DNA of 64,000 bases from Dromaius novaehollandiae (taxonomy: Eukaryota; Chordata; Aves; Casuariiformes; Dromaiidae), in contig NC_088102.1 of the NCBI RefSeq assembly GCF_036370855.1, positions 69,325,601-69,389,600 of the forward strand, written 5' to 3'. The number at the start of each line of letters is the position of its first letter. The first letter of the stretch is position 1. Made by a program: the position numbers and the translations under genes. Positions 13,313 to 26,600 of this stretch are shown here, one piece after another. Under the pieces are notes generated by a model. The model made no database searches. It saw only the letters and a program-made list of their open reading frames with translations, and was not told the origin of the DNA.

Positions 13313-13407
13313 CTTTGCTGTTCCCCTTTTCATTATGTCTCTGCCCTTAAATCGAGGTCTCGTGTGCCAGAACGTCATTTAATTAAAGTACAAGGAGATG
13401 GCTAGCA
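13313..13407 (-). other. Candidate first coding exon of an unknown minus-strand gene
   Basis: On the minus strand an acceptor (TATGTGCTTCCAG) is followed by a short leader and an ATG. The frame MTFWHTRPRFKGRDIMKRG runs open to the donor AAAG|GTAAGA at exon edge 13313, ending in phase 0. Splice-site quality is good at the donor and fair at the acceptor. I do not recognise the peptide. Confidence 0.3.
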
Positions 13408-14915
13408 CTGGAAGCACATACTCTACTAACTGGCCCTGCTTGGAGCTCAGAAGCAGAGGGAACGTCCTCTCGCACAGTGCACTAAACTCCAGTAAACACA
13501 CAGGAATTAAGTGGAAACAGCTCCTCCCCAACTCCTACTCCTCTAATGTGTTAGCCACACTGCCCAGACGATCCTGGATGAACCAGGCTTTCAAGAAAGA
13601 TTGCTTCCCCTAATTAACTTCTTTCATTCCTTAGGGAGCCTTGACATCATGAGGTATCCCACTGCACTAACTTCTTTGCTCGGCAGTGTTCAAAAGCCAA
13701 AACCTACATCTGACAAACAGGATGAAAAAAACTCCACCTCCAACTCATTTAACTTCTACTTATTAGTCACTACCAGCCCAGCCTTTAAAATACAAGGTCT
13801 GGAGGATGGACCACGTGCTGTCACAAAGACTCACAAAAATCTTACCTGCCGCAGTTTCTAAGTCTTTCTAACTCTTTCTAATGCACTTTATAAAGTGAGT
13901 TAAGGACTGTGCTTTCCTACAGTCAAAAGGGCCATGTCAGACAGGCCAAACACAATGAAGCACTACTGTGAAAAGAGAGCCATTAGCGATGGACCCTTGC
14001 AAAAAACCAAATTCTTAGAGCAAGTTGAAGGCTCAAGCTCAGTATGGCAGGCCGATCTCTTTGCGTTCACTGAAACAATTCCCCCAGCACCATTCATTTA
14101 CGCACTTCTCAGACCTCCCCTGAGCGACCGCAAGCAGCAAAATATTTCACTTCGATTCCAGTGGTCGTTTAAGGAGCATTGCCTGGTTGTCTGGGAATAT
14201 AGCTCCAGTTACTAAGAAAGTAGCCTGTAACCCACCTTATCTTTTCTCCTTTTCAAATTAAGGCCATAATTGAAATCAGGGTACAAGTGGACTTGCTGAT
14301 AGTATAACAAGGGGCAATTACTGAGAGCACGTTTGGCATCTTGGTAACTGCAATCAACTCAAAGAATCCACTTACACTGCCAAACAGCTTCAGAGAGCAC
14401 AGATGAGATTTTTTCAGCTGAGCACTGATGCCTTAAAGCAATAAATATATTGAGTAACTCGAGCAAAAAGATGAATCAGGCAGCACAGCAGAAGCATCAC
14501 TCCACTGCTTCTGATAGCAATCAGAGGCAGGGCAGAGCAATAATTATGCAGGGAGGAATAAGCTGCTACAGGCTGTGCCTGCTGTAAGTACAGAAACCTT
14601 AAGAAAACAACAGCAGATTTGTTCTCATTGCAATACCAACATAAAAGCTGCTTCCTCCTGCTGCGACTTGGGATCGCGGGTATAGGCACACTATAGGGGA
14701 ACCCATTAAAGGCCATCAGAGGCGGCATATAGCAGCACCGTAACAAAGCAGCAAGCCGCAGCAGCCTGCACACTAGCTAGCGACGAGGATGTGATTCGCT
14801 GGCTGCTGAAGGCAGCCAAGAGCCTCCTTGCTGGGTGGCCGTGACTCAGGCTGCGCTGGGTGTGCGGCAGAGCCTTCGCAGGCAGGGCCAAATGCAGGGA
14901 ATGCCAGATACTCAC

Positions 14916-14975
14916 CCCCGTGCCATGAACCAGCTCCTCCGCAGGCCCTCAGAGTTACACCGCTCTTCTGCCCTT
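14916..14975 (-). other. Candidate 60-nt minus-strand exon, probably non-coding
   Basis: TGGCATTTGCAG| and CGGGG|GTGAGT bracket 60 nt on the minus strand. Two frames are open but neither is recognisable. It would be a 5' exon if the leftward transcript from the island is real. Confidence 0.25.
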
Positions 14976-17130
14976 CTGCAAATGCCAGCAAACCATATTT
15001 TTTTTCCTCTGAGGTGCCTCACACACTGAAGTACCTAGGACCTTACCTAGAGTCAAGCTCCAACTCGCAGCCTCATCATGTTTGATGACGAGGACATGAC
15101 GCACATGCATGACACGCACAGCCGCATCCGTGCCAGGGTAGGGGACTGAGGGCAGTCCAACACTGACAAAACTACAGTTTCTCCTGCTCTAATGTTGGCA
15201 TCGGCGATTAACTGGAAAAAAAACACTTGCACTGAAAAGAAACGAAGACATGCTCAATGCTGTGGCCTCGCTGAGTACTTGCGCTTTTATCCATTCATCA
15301 AAACTGCATGAACACAACAGTGCAGAGAGACAAAGCTTGCTTTCCAGCAGATGCTGCAATGAAGTTTCTGAAAGAACTCAATTTCCAGAAAAATTTGGTC
15401 ATTTCCTAAATGACCTTACCTCATAGCCTGAAACCAGCTCTACAAACAAAGGCAATGTTTCCTTTGCCCTTTCCTCTTTCCAAGATCTCCTTCAAACCCG
15501 CTTGTTGTGTCTGCAGGCTTGGAGCTGCTCTCGGCGACTGCTGAAGCTTGCCTGAAGCCTCAGCGGCTGCTTCCTGCGCAGGAGCATGCAAAACCACAGA
15601 AATGCCGCTGCCGTCGGGGAGGAAGGGAGAACATCAAGCCAGGCCCCCCTGCTAAACCCTCTCGGTGTGTGTCAGGTGACACTGGGTGGTTTTAAACAAT
15701 TCATCTGCTGCTAACTAATACAACAAGCAAAGTACAGTACTTTGTAAGGGAAGAGAAAGGTTATGTCTACATTAGCAAGTAGCACGGTCTCGCAGGAGCA
15801 GAGCTGCAGAGCGAAACTCTTGTGCTGAGGACCCAACAGCCACACACACTGAACCAGAACTAGCGGGGCCCTGTAGACCATGTCTCTGCTCGTGGCTGGA
15901 GACACCAATCTGCTACTCAGCTCCACCTACAGGAACCAAGTTTATATGCCCCAAGACCGCCCTACCACGTGAACCAAAGCACACCAAGCAGTGCCAGTCT
16001 CCAGCGCGTCCCGAAAAGCATGCTCCTGACCCAAACTGAAACTGATGCAGACATACCCAATGATGAAAGCTCAAGAGAAGCCGTGAAGAAATCTGTACCC
16101 TGGACTAGGAGCTGGCTACAGCCTTCCCAGCCATCAAAATCTTTCAGTCAACTGAGCAGTTGTGTGTTTTCAACCTTCAGAGAGTGCTGTCAGCAAATTT
16201 AAGTACAAATGTTACCTTCTGCATTGGTATTTTCATGCTACATCTGCATGGAAAAAACTATTCATCGCGCTGCCAAAATGCTACAAGAGCAGCCTCTGCC
16301 ACGGTATCTGTCAACCAACACCCATAAGCCAAGCAAAAGGGCAAGCTAACAAGCAGTCTCTGGAGCCTCCCAACTTTTCATCCTGCCGTGGGACAGTGGG
16401 GAGGAGGAGAGTGCTGCACTGTCCCAGGCTACAGATGGGTCGTAAGAGCTTCCCACTACCTTGGACAAGGAGTTGCCCTCCTCTAGGCAGAAGGTAGGAA
16501 GCACCCAAAGCCAGAGGAGCCCCACATGCTGTGAGCCGTGGGGAGAGCCTACCAAGAAGGTGGGCCACTTCAGCAACTACAAAAAACAACTCTTACTGGT
16601 TGATAGTGAATAATCTTTTTCTCCTCCCCCCTTTTCTTTAATATTTAGCACAGCCAGTAAGCTTGGGACAATTCATGATCAGAAAAGCAAGGAAAGAAGA
16701 AAAACCTGAGCAGAGAAGTAAACACAGATGATCCTGCACAGGGCCAGACTCCACTGCTGGAAGGCTACGCATCTTTAGTGGTATCTTCATCCTTCTTCTG
16801 TCATCAAATATTACTCTTGCACATATTTCACCCTCTCAGACAAATACAGACACTCTCCCACTCCCCAGCAAAAGAACAGCAGTGAATACTGCAGCAAACA
16901 TACCTGTTCAGAGCATAGGCTTCCCTTAAGGCACTGACAGGGACCCTGAACACAATCCCCATTGGCATACAGCAACTGTCAAACCCTGTAAGTATCAGAA
17001 AGGATATTAATTAGTGACATTAATTAAAAAGAACAGTTGGTGAAGGGAAAGGAAGCCAAGTCAGCATCATGAGAGACCAAAGGCTGTTGGATCTTTGCAC
17101 TAAACAGACTCCTGCCCAGTCCTTGCGTCA

Positions 17131-17231
17131 CAGCTGAGGTACCAAGCACAAGGACAATAAGGGACTTATCCAAAGTCGCAGCAGGAAGCCAAGGCAAAAG
17201 CCAGGCTTACAAGTCCCAGACCAGTGCTGTT
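17131..17231 (+). repeat. MIR-like SINE remnant
   Basis: CAGCTGAGGTACCAAGCACA followed by AATAAGGGACTTATCCAAAG, AAGCCAGGCTTACAAGTCCC and CCAGTGCTGT follows the order of the MIR 3' half (ctgaggcncagagag, gacttgcccaaggtca, gattcgaacccaggtc, ccagtgctc). Strongly diverged. Confidence 0.6.
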
Positions 17232-18408
17232 TGCTCAGCAATGCTTCCTCAATAGCCAGTACACCGATGTTAACATCTAAGTAGGGTGGAGGCTGATAAG
17301 TTGGATACCAGGAGTCATCTGCTAAACTGCACTACTCTTCTCTCTGAGATGTTACTGAATATCTGCTGCACTACAGCACTTCTGTAGTTTTCTGTAGTGT
17401 ATAGAGCAGATGAATCCCATCTGATGTCAGAGCTGCGCTGCTTCCAGTTTGTTTTTTTTTTAATTTAGCACTGATCAAAATGGTTTTCTATTTCTTACTA
17501 CTTGCTTTATATAGTTCCTTGCACATTAGTCATACAAAATAAATCTAGCAGCATTGAGTAAAAGCTGTGACAGAAGTCTACTCTGCTGCCTGCAGAAAGA
17601 CTTCTCCAAGTGGTCACAAAATGTGAAAGAAGAGGTATTGAAAAAAAAGATGTTTTACTGGAAACATTTACAAACAGCCATAAGCAGACATTCTTCTGAC
17701 CACCCAACCAAAGCCAAGGTTACTAGGTATGGTAACAGAAATCAAACACGTTTAATATGGTTTTACTTTTCCAGTTTTGTCCCCCCAGCTCAGGGACCAC
17801 CATGAACACGGTGGCTGAATAATTGTCTTCAAGTACATTTTAACTGAGAGAGGATTTGAAAGTTAAGGGAAAGCAGGGGAACAGGCACAGCAAAGCTGCA
17901 CAGGAACAGCGAGACAGACAGCTTCTCAGAGGAACACTTCAGTCGAAGTACCAAAATGGGAAGGGGAATGTACTGGGTCTTTAACAGCAAGCTCAGCCCA
18001 AGGACTTGTCACATACCTCCTGCCAATTGGACCTCCCTATAAACTGCAAGAAGATTTATTCACACAGCACATCACTTTACCCTGGACTGAGAAAAGAGAC
18101 TCTTGTTTTCCCTAGTTTTTGTGGACGACTCACAGACATCAGCCATTAGCAACCCGTATTTAAGAACCAAGAAAAATCATAGTCCAATTCAATCCCCCAC
18201 TTTCTCCCTTCTCCTTCCCCGTTTACGGAAGGGCTGATGACATTTGTAAGGATGAAAACAATGCTGAAGACCACACGACTATAGCACAGACATTGGACAC
18301 AAGCCTTATGCACTAACTTTCTATCGCTATTTATAATTGCCCTCCCTTTTGCTTTACACTCACACCAGAAAGTGAAAGTTATTTACTCATGCTATGTACC
18401 ACCAGCAC

Positions 18409-18427
18409 TTTTTTTTTTTTTTTTTTT
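18409..18427. repeat. Poly(T) run, 19 nt
   Basis: Uninterrupted T homopolymer. It could be the tail of a reverse-oriented retroposed sequence, but no element body is visible beside it. Confidence 0.8.
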
Positions 18428-20530
18428 GGCAGTCATTAGCTGAACACCATTCTTCTACAGTGGAACATAAAATCTCTACAAAGACAGAAACAACAGGACA
18501 GAAATCCAATCCGGCCAATAGCTTTCAGTGGCAGGTTATTTATAAAGCACAGAAAGGCAATTCTCCCCTAACAGGGAAACTTATGTCTTAGTTGCACGTG
18601 GCTTACATTTGAAAGGGGAAGTCCTGCAGAGCTAACACAGCATCTTTCTGAAAGCATGAATTTCAGGTCAAGTTATGAGGTAATATGCTAGGAATTGATA
18701 ACTTCTAAACAAAGGCCATACCATCTTCTGTGACAGTATCAACCTTCTCCTGCAGCAGGGCTCAGCCTCTGAATGGTATCATATACAGGCCTGCATCTAC
18801 TTGCCTGGGCTCCTGTTGGAAGGACCATTTCTCCCTACCTCCTTCTCTTGCTCTCTGCTACTAACTTTCATGACGTGATTGCTACTATTAAACAACATTC
18901 CCGAAACATTACAGGCAAAGTTCAAACCCATCTCCTACCGGTACTGCTGAGCAAGGCAAACAGAGATGCTTGCAGCTTCCCTATAAGTGCTGCTGACTGC
19001 TGGATTTAATGAAACCCATATGCAGCTGCCCAGCCTCCCTTCCCAAAGCAGACACGGCTCTCAGACAAAGCATTTGTCCTGCAACGGCCAGATCCACTGG
19101 AAACACACAGCTCAGCGCCAAGGGGTCGGCCCTCATCCTCGCTATTCCTGAACTCCCTTCGTCGCCAAGGCCGCCCAGTTCCCATCAGTACCACTGCCCC
19201 CGGGGCTGCTCTCCTCCAGAAATGTGATAATACTCCAAGCAATGAAGCACAAGCACTGGAGGACATGCTCATGTCAGCAAAGCCTCTCAGCTGCTTTCTG
19301 CAGCAGCAGTCACGCTACTCCAACAACATACACTTTCCCTGCTGTCACTGCCCCAGTGACTCCCATCTGTCCTCAACCTTGATGCCCAGATGCGTCTCTT
19401 CCTGGCAAGACCAAACTAGTGCAACTCCTAGCAGACATGATATCACTTTATTTCATCTAATATTGCAAATAAAGATTTGCCACAGAGCTGAAAAAAGTTA
19501 CCAGGCATAGCGGCAGAGCATCGAGAGATAGCGAGTGACCTGCAACGAGAAAAGGAAGCAAGCAGCATCAGATAAGTACCGGAGGGTGCAAGCAAACCAG
19601 GAGGCAGAGAAACAGCGAGGCTCCTCGGCACGGCAGGAGCCACAGAGGGGCAGCCCCTCGTGCAAGAAGCAGTAAAACAGAAAGGAGAGCCCAGCCAGGA
19701 GAGCAGGCAAGCGACCGCGAGGGGACCCAGCTGCTGCCAGCTATCTGCCCATCGCTAAAGACCGACAGGGCAGCTTGGCTAATGCTCCTGGCCAGAGCAG
19801 ATCCGGCCACCACAGGAGAACCGACTTTTTTGCATGTGGTAGCACTTGCTGTCAGCTTTGAAACGTTATATAGGTTTTGAGAGGTTCATGCTAGTTTTCT
19901 TTAGGAACCTTCCTCCCCCTTCTGTGGCCTTCCAGTGATCTTCTTGCAATACCAACTATTTCAAGCACAAGCAACAGCTCTGGCCTCTCATAACCAACAG
20001 AATGGCTTAGTTTCTGTGGAGTTCTTCTGATTCTTATCAACAGAAACAATATACAATTCCCTTTGATACAAGCACATATGACCAACTCTTCAGATATGAT
20101 TAGCATGCTGAGAGCTACCAAAAATATGCATGCTCTCCAACCACCAGCACCTCGAGAAGTCATCGTCAAGGAAATCAGGCACTAGCAGTAAGCACCTACC
20201 ATGCTGGCTTGATAGCCTGAGACAGCTCAGAAAAACATTTATAACAAGTCAGGCAGGAAAATAAACCTACCCCTAGCCTCACTGCCAGAGGAGAAGACGA
20301 CAGCATGATTTCTTGCATTTCCTTCCAGAGTGGCCCTGACATATCAGGCCTTGGCCTGCAGCTCATTTAAGCAGAGAAATATTCTGCTTGATACATTCAG
20401 AAGGAATGTTTTATTTAAAAGCAGTGCTCAGAGTTCCCCCCCAAGGGATACCTCCCCTGGGTTAATTGGGAAGCTGAATGTTTTCAGCTGTTCCTCTGTG
20501 CATATATAAAGCTGTCTGTCAACAACACAC

Positions 20531-20645
20531 CTCAAAGTGCTCTACTGACATCAAAGCCTCTCTGAAACGTTAACGAGCATTGCAGCCATTACCCCCCTTT
20601 TACAGGGAGGGAAACTGAGGTAGAAGTAGCATAAGCAAGTCAACA
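20531..20645 (+). repeat. MIR-like SINE remnant
   Basis: CAAAGTGCTCTACTGACAT near the start and CTTTTACAGGGAGGGAAACT, GAGGTAGAAG and TAAGCAAGTC downstream match the MIR core (aaagcgctttacaaa ... ttttacagatgaggaaactgaggcacagag) in the right order and spacing. Confidence 0.7.
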
Positions 20646-23600
20646 ATAAAATCACTGTCCTACTTCCCAGTCGCAGGCACTACCCACGCGCCACATCGTT
20701 GCCTTTCAACAAGCAGTGCCTCCTATTTGTGCTGTCACTGATATTTCTCTATCCCACAGAAATTCAGACTCTCCAAACCAGCAGTTTCCATCATCCAGTA
20801 ACCAAAGCCTCGGCGAACTGCTTCGAGGTATTGCAAAACATGCTTTCCTTCCCACAGCTCCCGTACAGCTCGGAAAAGCCGAGCTTTCCTTGTACCTAGC
20901 AAAAAGCCGTAGTCCTCACGGAAGCACAAGGGCCCAATATTCTGCATTTCTCCTCTCACCTCCGGGGTGCAATCCACCCATCAGCTGAACTGACCTGAAA
21001 CTCTCTCTTGCTGCCAAGACAGACGGTTCTGCCTTTTCCCTCCTCCCCCTGCTACATGTTCCAGCCAACTCCTCTGCATTTGTGGTAGCTACCACGGTTC
21101 TTTCGATCCAATTGGCAACTAGCCCAGAAAAAGGAAAATAAAGGGGAAGGAGACAGATTTTTGGCAGGAGCATGGTTTGAAATCAGCTAAAGCTGATGGG
21201 AAGCACAACCTCAGGAAGATGGCACTGGGGCACAGCTGAGAACCAAGATGAGGCTTTTAAGCTACAATGCAGCACTAGGAAGAGATAAATCCATCACAGC
21301 TTTGTCTCTGTACAAGTTTAAGTGTCTTCAAACCACTTTAACGGCTCTGGTCACTGCTGAACGTGCCCAGCCGCTTGCTTTTCAGAAGACCAATCCAAAA
21401 CAGTTACCCGAGGTCTCCAAAGGGGGCTGATGTGCCCTAACAGCCATGCGCAGAAGCCATCTCTTCTTGGTTTCCCTCTGGCTTATAAAAGAATAGTAGG
21501 AAAACAAAGTTTCTCTGTGAGGTTTTGTGGGGTTTTGGTAAGTGTGTTTTGCCTAAGCTAAAGGGTGTTCTCAAATAGTTTTCAGGAGGTAAAGGGCAAG
21601 CACAAGCGTAAGCAAAGGATATAGCAGACAGCAGCATGCTGAAGATAAGTGAGCAAAGCCCTCTGCAGCACCAAAGTTCAAACCCATCTGGACATTTCCA
21701 AGGCTGTCACAGAAGCCCATCGAAGGGAGTTTCCAATTCGCTGCCGAGAAACCCTGGGAAAAGCAAGGAAAAGCAGGAGGACAGGCCTAAACCCTGAGCC
21801 AATCTTTCACACTGTGCCGCGACCTCTTTCAACACCCACAGGAAGCATAGGCGCAGCTCGAGAGCGCGGCCAAAAGCATCCGGCGAGGGCCAGCCCAATG
21901 CCGGCACTGAGGTGGCCCGAACTGCCACCCCAGCTGCCTTGTCCCCCATCCTCTGCTCGCACGCAAGCGCGGGGATGGAGGGGTCACCGTGCCCCTATGC
22001 ACTCACCGCCAGGACCTCACGCAACGCTGCCGACGTGGTCCTCTGATCAGCACGCCTCCGGAGGAGAAACAAGGGAGACCTGCGCTCAGCTCTGAATTTT
22101 AGGGACTTGGGCCGATTGCAAGAATGAGCTTTTACAACCAAGCAAGTGACCTCACCTCAAAAAACAGCAAGAGCATGATCACCCTGAAGATGTAAAAGCC
22201 ACATCGTTGTGCTAAGTGGAGAAAGCAGACCTAGAAATGAAAAACACACCCAGAGATACCATCTAAACATGACCACTGCTCTTAGCAACAGTTCGATGTA
22301 CCTCCCCCCACCACACCTCTAGCTTTCAGAGGCAAAGGAGGCAGAGCTGATCCTCTCTTGCTTCTTGTGTTTACATAGCATTAGTCACACAGTCTCCTGA
22401 CTGAGCGGCTTTGAGGTCCCCAGGCCAGCTGCAGCTCGGAAACTACTGCGCTCTCCACCAAAACCGCCTGCTCTGTCGACCCTCTCAACACGAACAGAGG
22501 AGCACAGTTAAGACCTGTACATTCGGGCCTCCTTTAAACAGCCTTCACAGAAATACTCAATGCTGTTCCTCCACTTAATATAGATTTTTTTCTTTCTTTT
22601 CCTTGAAAAAGCACCAGGCTACTCGAACTGAATTTATGTGGCATCAAAATCAATAAACCACCAAGGCCTCTCTAACAAACCTGTTCTCAGTCTTTCTGAT
22701 TCCTGATAATTATTTCCATGTAACAGCACACTCACACCCCAGAAATATCCCAAAGCATCCAGAGGGGAAAAAAACAAGTTTATTTCAAAGCTCAAGCTTT
22801 CACCTCTACAGAAATTGTTCTTAATTTAGTGTGAAAAAGCAAACAATTAACACAGGCTGATTTTTACACAGCAGTTTTCAAAGTCAGCTGCGAGCAGCTG
22901 AAACCGCAGAACTCGCGCTAGGCAGAATACAAGCGCCAGCAGTTGTACTTGTGACACCGGTGCTGGGAACCCTCCGATTACCTGTGCGTAACCTCCCGGC
23001 AGCAGAGACTCTGGGTTGCCCAGCCCTATGCGTCAGCCGTGGCTTTTCCCCGCTGACTTTGCGGGATGAGAAGGAATCGCGGTGCACCTCCGCTTTGTGG
23101 CGGGCATCCCCGCCACTTCCAGCAGGGACGCAGCCTCCCACACACATACCCTTTTGCTAGGTTCTCCATGAAAGGAGAATGGAAACAAAATAAACAGAAT
23201 TAAGGGAGCCATCCCAAGGCGGCACTAAATCCATGCTCTGTCAGTTAAAGTAGGATAATGCCTAACCCAACCTTTTCCACTCAAAGCCTGAAGTTTCCAG
23301 AGATGGATTAGCAGCGCTGTCCAATCCACAATTTAAAAGACTAGAGACAAGTTTCCCATCTGGATGACCGGATCACCCCATCCGGCCTCTCAGACATCTC
23401 TGTCCATGACACTCCAGGGTAGGAGATCCCTGTAAAATCCTTGGAGATGACTCATAAAACCATTTCCTTGGAGACAGAGAGGGCTGACAACAGCTCACTG
23501 CTGCCAAGAAGGGGCAGAGATCCATCATCTCCCTCTTACTCCCTCTCCCCTTCACCATGTCCCCATCCCAACCACAGGCTCCTTCAGTCTCCAGCACTTG

Positions 23601-26600
23601 GTTTCCTCCACAAGCCAATTTAACTCCAAGTGGCAGAGAATTAAGACTGCAAAATAAGTATTTTTATCTCTCAGAGTTCTCTGCCACTTCACTGAATTAA
23701 ATGAGCTCAGTGACAGGTTTAACGAGCAGCAGAGCTGGCCATGGTACGGAGCAGCACCCAGTCTGAGAGGCTGATAAGGAGCAGCAAGACAGCTCCTGTT
23801 CAGCAGCTGCAGGTGGTTTTATTGATTTTGCTGTGCATAAAACTACAGCCTAAAGCTCCCTGATCCAGAAGGGAGCAGAAGAGCTCTGCAAGGTTCCCTC
23901 CAACCTATGCTGGAGGAAAAAAAACTTGTTGCAGTAAATCTGAAGACAACTTCGCCTCAGATGCTCAAGAAAAACATTCGAACATTTAAGAGGTTTTTCC
24001 ATGCTGCCACTGGCCTCCTCGCACACTGTCCTGCTTCCACCATAGGCAATCCCAGCTTCAGGAGAGGGGCTCCTCAAAGAAAGGGACATTTCTTACTGAC
24101 CCCTGCAAGCTGCACCCTGAAGCACAAGACTGCATTTTGACAACTGTTTCAATCCAGAGCCTTGAACATTTAAAGCATGTTGAGGGCAAGGCTGTGCAAA
24201 AGCTTCCCATGCTCTCCCTGGTCTGCAAAAAGTTGAACTAGATAAGGGGATTCACAGACAATGCCCCAAAGCAACACAACTGCATAGCCAAGTCCCCCCC
24301 TCCTCTCAACACGCACTCCGTGCAATTTTTCCACGGACACTGGATTAAAGCACCCCCTTTTAAAAGGCAGCTAATCGCACGTTAAACACACCAGCTAGAG
24401 GCAAGTACAGCCCATTCAGTGGTTAAGATGTTCCAAAATTTACTGGTTGTCACAGCTTCATGTTATATCCCCTGCACTTTCCGCTTCCAATTCGACTTCC
24501 AAATCCCCCCGCATCTTTTGCTTGCAGCACAAGGAAGACGCCAAGCAGCCTCCAGTCAGACCCTGCGGCTCGCGAGCAGCCGTTGAGTCACCTCTCGGAC
24601 TCCTCAAGGTCAACCAGATGCAGCACCGTAAGGTCTCCAGCCTCAAGAACAAGAAAGGGCCCGGAGGAGCTGACTCTCCCATACTGCCCCATGAATTAAA
24701 GACACAAGAACCTGGATTCAGCATTTCAACGGCCCTGGGAGTAGCGCGATGGGCGTTATTCAGCAGTAGCTTAGGTAGCTCTTTCCCAGCCCTCCGGCTG
24801 TGCTGGTACGGCAACGTAGTGAACCATCTGGGGATACAGCTGTGGCTCAAAAATATGCCAGTAAAGAGCAGATTCATTGCAGGGCCACCCACACTGTTGT
24901 ATCAAGGCAGCAAGTAGCAGGGAGGTGGCTTAACCAAGCACCAGAAAAGCCATCAAGCAAATCCATACATTGCAGGATCAGATATGGCTTTAAGCTACAG
25001 GTTTCCTTGTGAAACCCACTGTGCAAGTAAGGAAGCAAAGAAAATATTGCTGCCTTAAACCAATTCCAGTAACTTTATCAGGTGAGCATTGTAAGCAGCA
25101 CCAACAACACTTGCAACGCTTCTAACCCACTTCTAGCACTATCACTCGCAGGAAATAAACATATTACATCCTCCCCGATAAGTCAGCCCTGGCATTCAGA
25201 CAACGATGCTCTCGCAACTGCTTTCGACTCATTAACCTGAGGGGGGAGGGAAGAGGAGAATCAGTAAAAACAAGACACCACAGAAACTTCATGAAACTAA
25301 TTTTTCAAGAAATCACATTTCTGCTTGAAAACCCTAAACACATAGGTCATTTATTACTTGTTGCCTTCTTGTATACCCTGTATTAAAATCGTTGGCAAGA
25401 CACGCAGTTAACTGCTGGTGCAACATTCTTCCATGCAAGCTCAGTGCAGATGTCAGACCTATTCAGATCAGTACAACTGAAAGCAGGAAAGGATACATTC
25501 CCAAATTTTACCTTGGGAAAAGAAAAACTACATGGCTAAAATAAAAACTAGAGCAGTAAGAAGATAAAGTTTTTCACGTGGAGAAAGGAAACTTAAAAAT
25601 AAATGGTACTAACTCACATTGAAGACCCATACCTGCATCCCCCCAGCAGAGAGCAACAGATGCTGCTCTTGCACGCTTTATCGTGACAACGGTAAGACTG
25701 TTTTCTGCAACGCACCCTGCGCGCTTTTGGCAGCCTGCAGCCAGCACACAGCTTAACGCTTGGCAAAAGGCATGCGAAGCATGCCCCCTCGCCAACCCTT
25801 CCAGATTAGGGAACAACTGCTGGGGGGAGCGAAGGGCAGCAAGAGATGTAAAGTCTAGAGCCCAGCGGCAAGTCTTCGTGAGGTCCCACCAGTTCCCGCC
25901 AAGCAATCCGGCCCAAAACAAACACGTAAAGAAACAAAGCAAGTCCGTATGCCTGCTCCAAATGAGGATGGCCGCGTGGGCTGCTGCTAGCTCATGGGCA
26001 AAGCACACGCTCCACCTCGCTGAATAAGCACATCCCACCACCCTGCCTCTCACGGCAGAGGAGCAATGGGCTAGCTGCTGAATGCATTAACGAACGAGCA
26101 TTTCTGAGCAGGCTGGCTTTAGTTCTGCTGTCAGGATGCCAGCAGGGCCTCAAGTAGTAAAGAGGCTGCATTCGTACCAACGGACACTTGGGCAAAGCTG
26201 GCACAATCAGGGTCTGTGGGAGCTGCGCATCTCCAGCAACACTGCCCAGCGCTTGCTCTCTGCTCAATCCGATAGCATGACAGAGGAGGCAATAGCTCCC
26301 GATCCGGAATTTGCTATCCTCAGGGCTTCTCCATAGAAATACCAAAAGCCTCAAGAACGCTTTTTTCCTTGGGCTGACGCCAACCAGTTTCCTGAAAGGA
26401 AAATTCTGCGCTGAGCCCGAGAGGCCAGGGCAAGCACTTCATTTGTTTAATTCTGAAGTAGCCGGTACTCACTGGCACAGAAAATTCCCATCCCGCCTGA
26501 AGTGCTTGCTCCTAAACAGTCCACAGGCTCAGCTGCAGCGAGGGAAGCTCTAATTCTCACACTGTGCCTCTCTGTGTAAAGCTCAATGGTAAAACGATGC

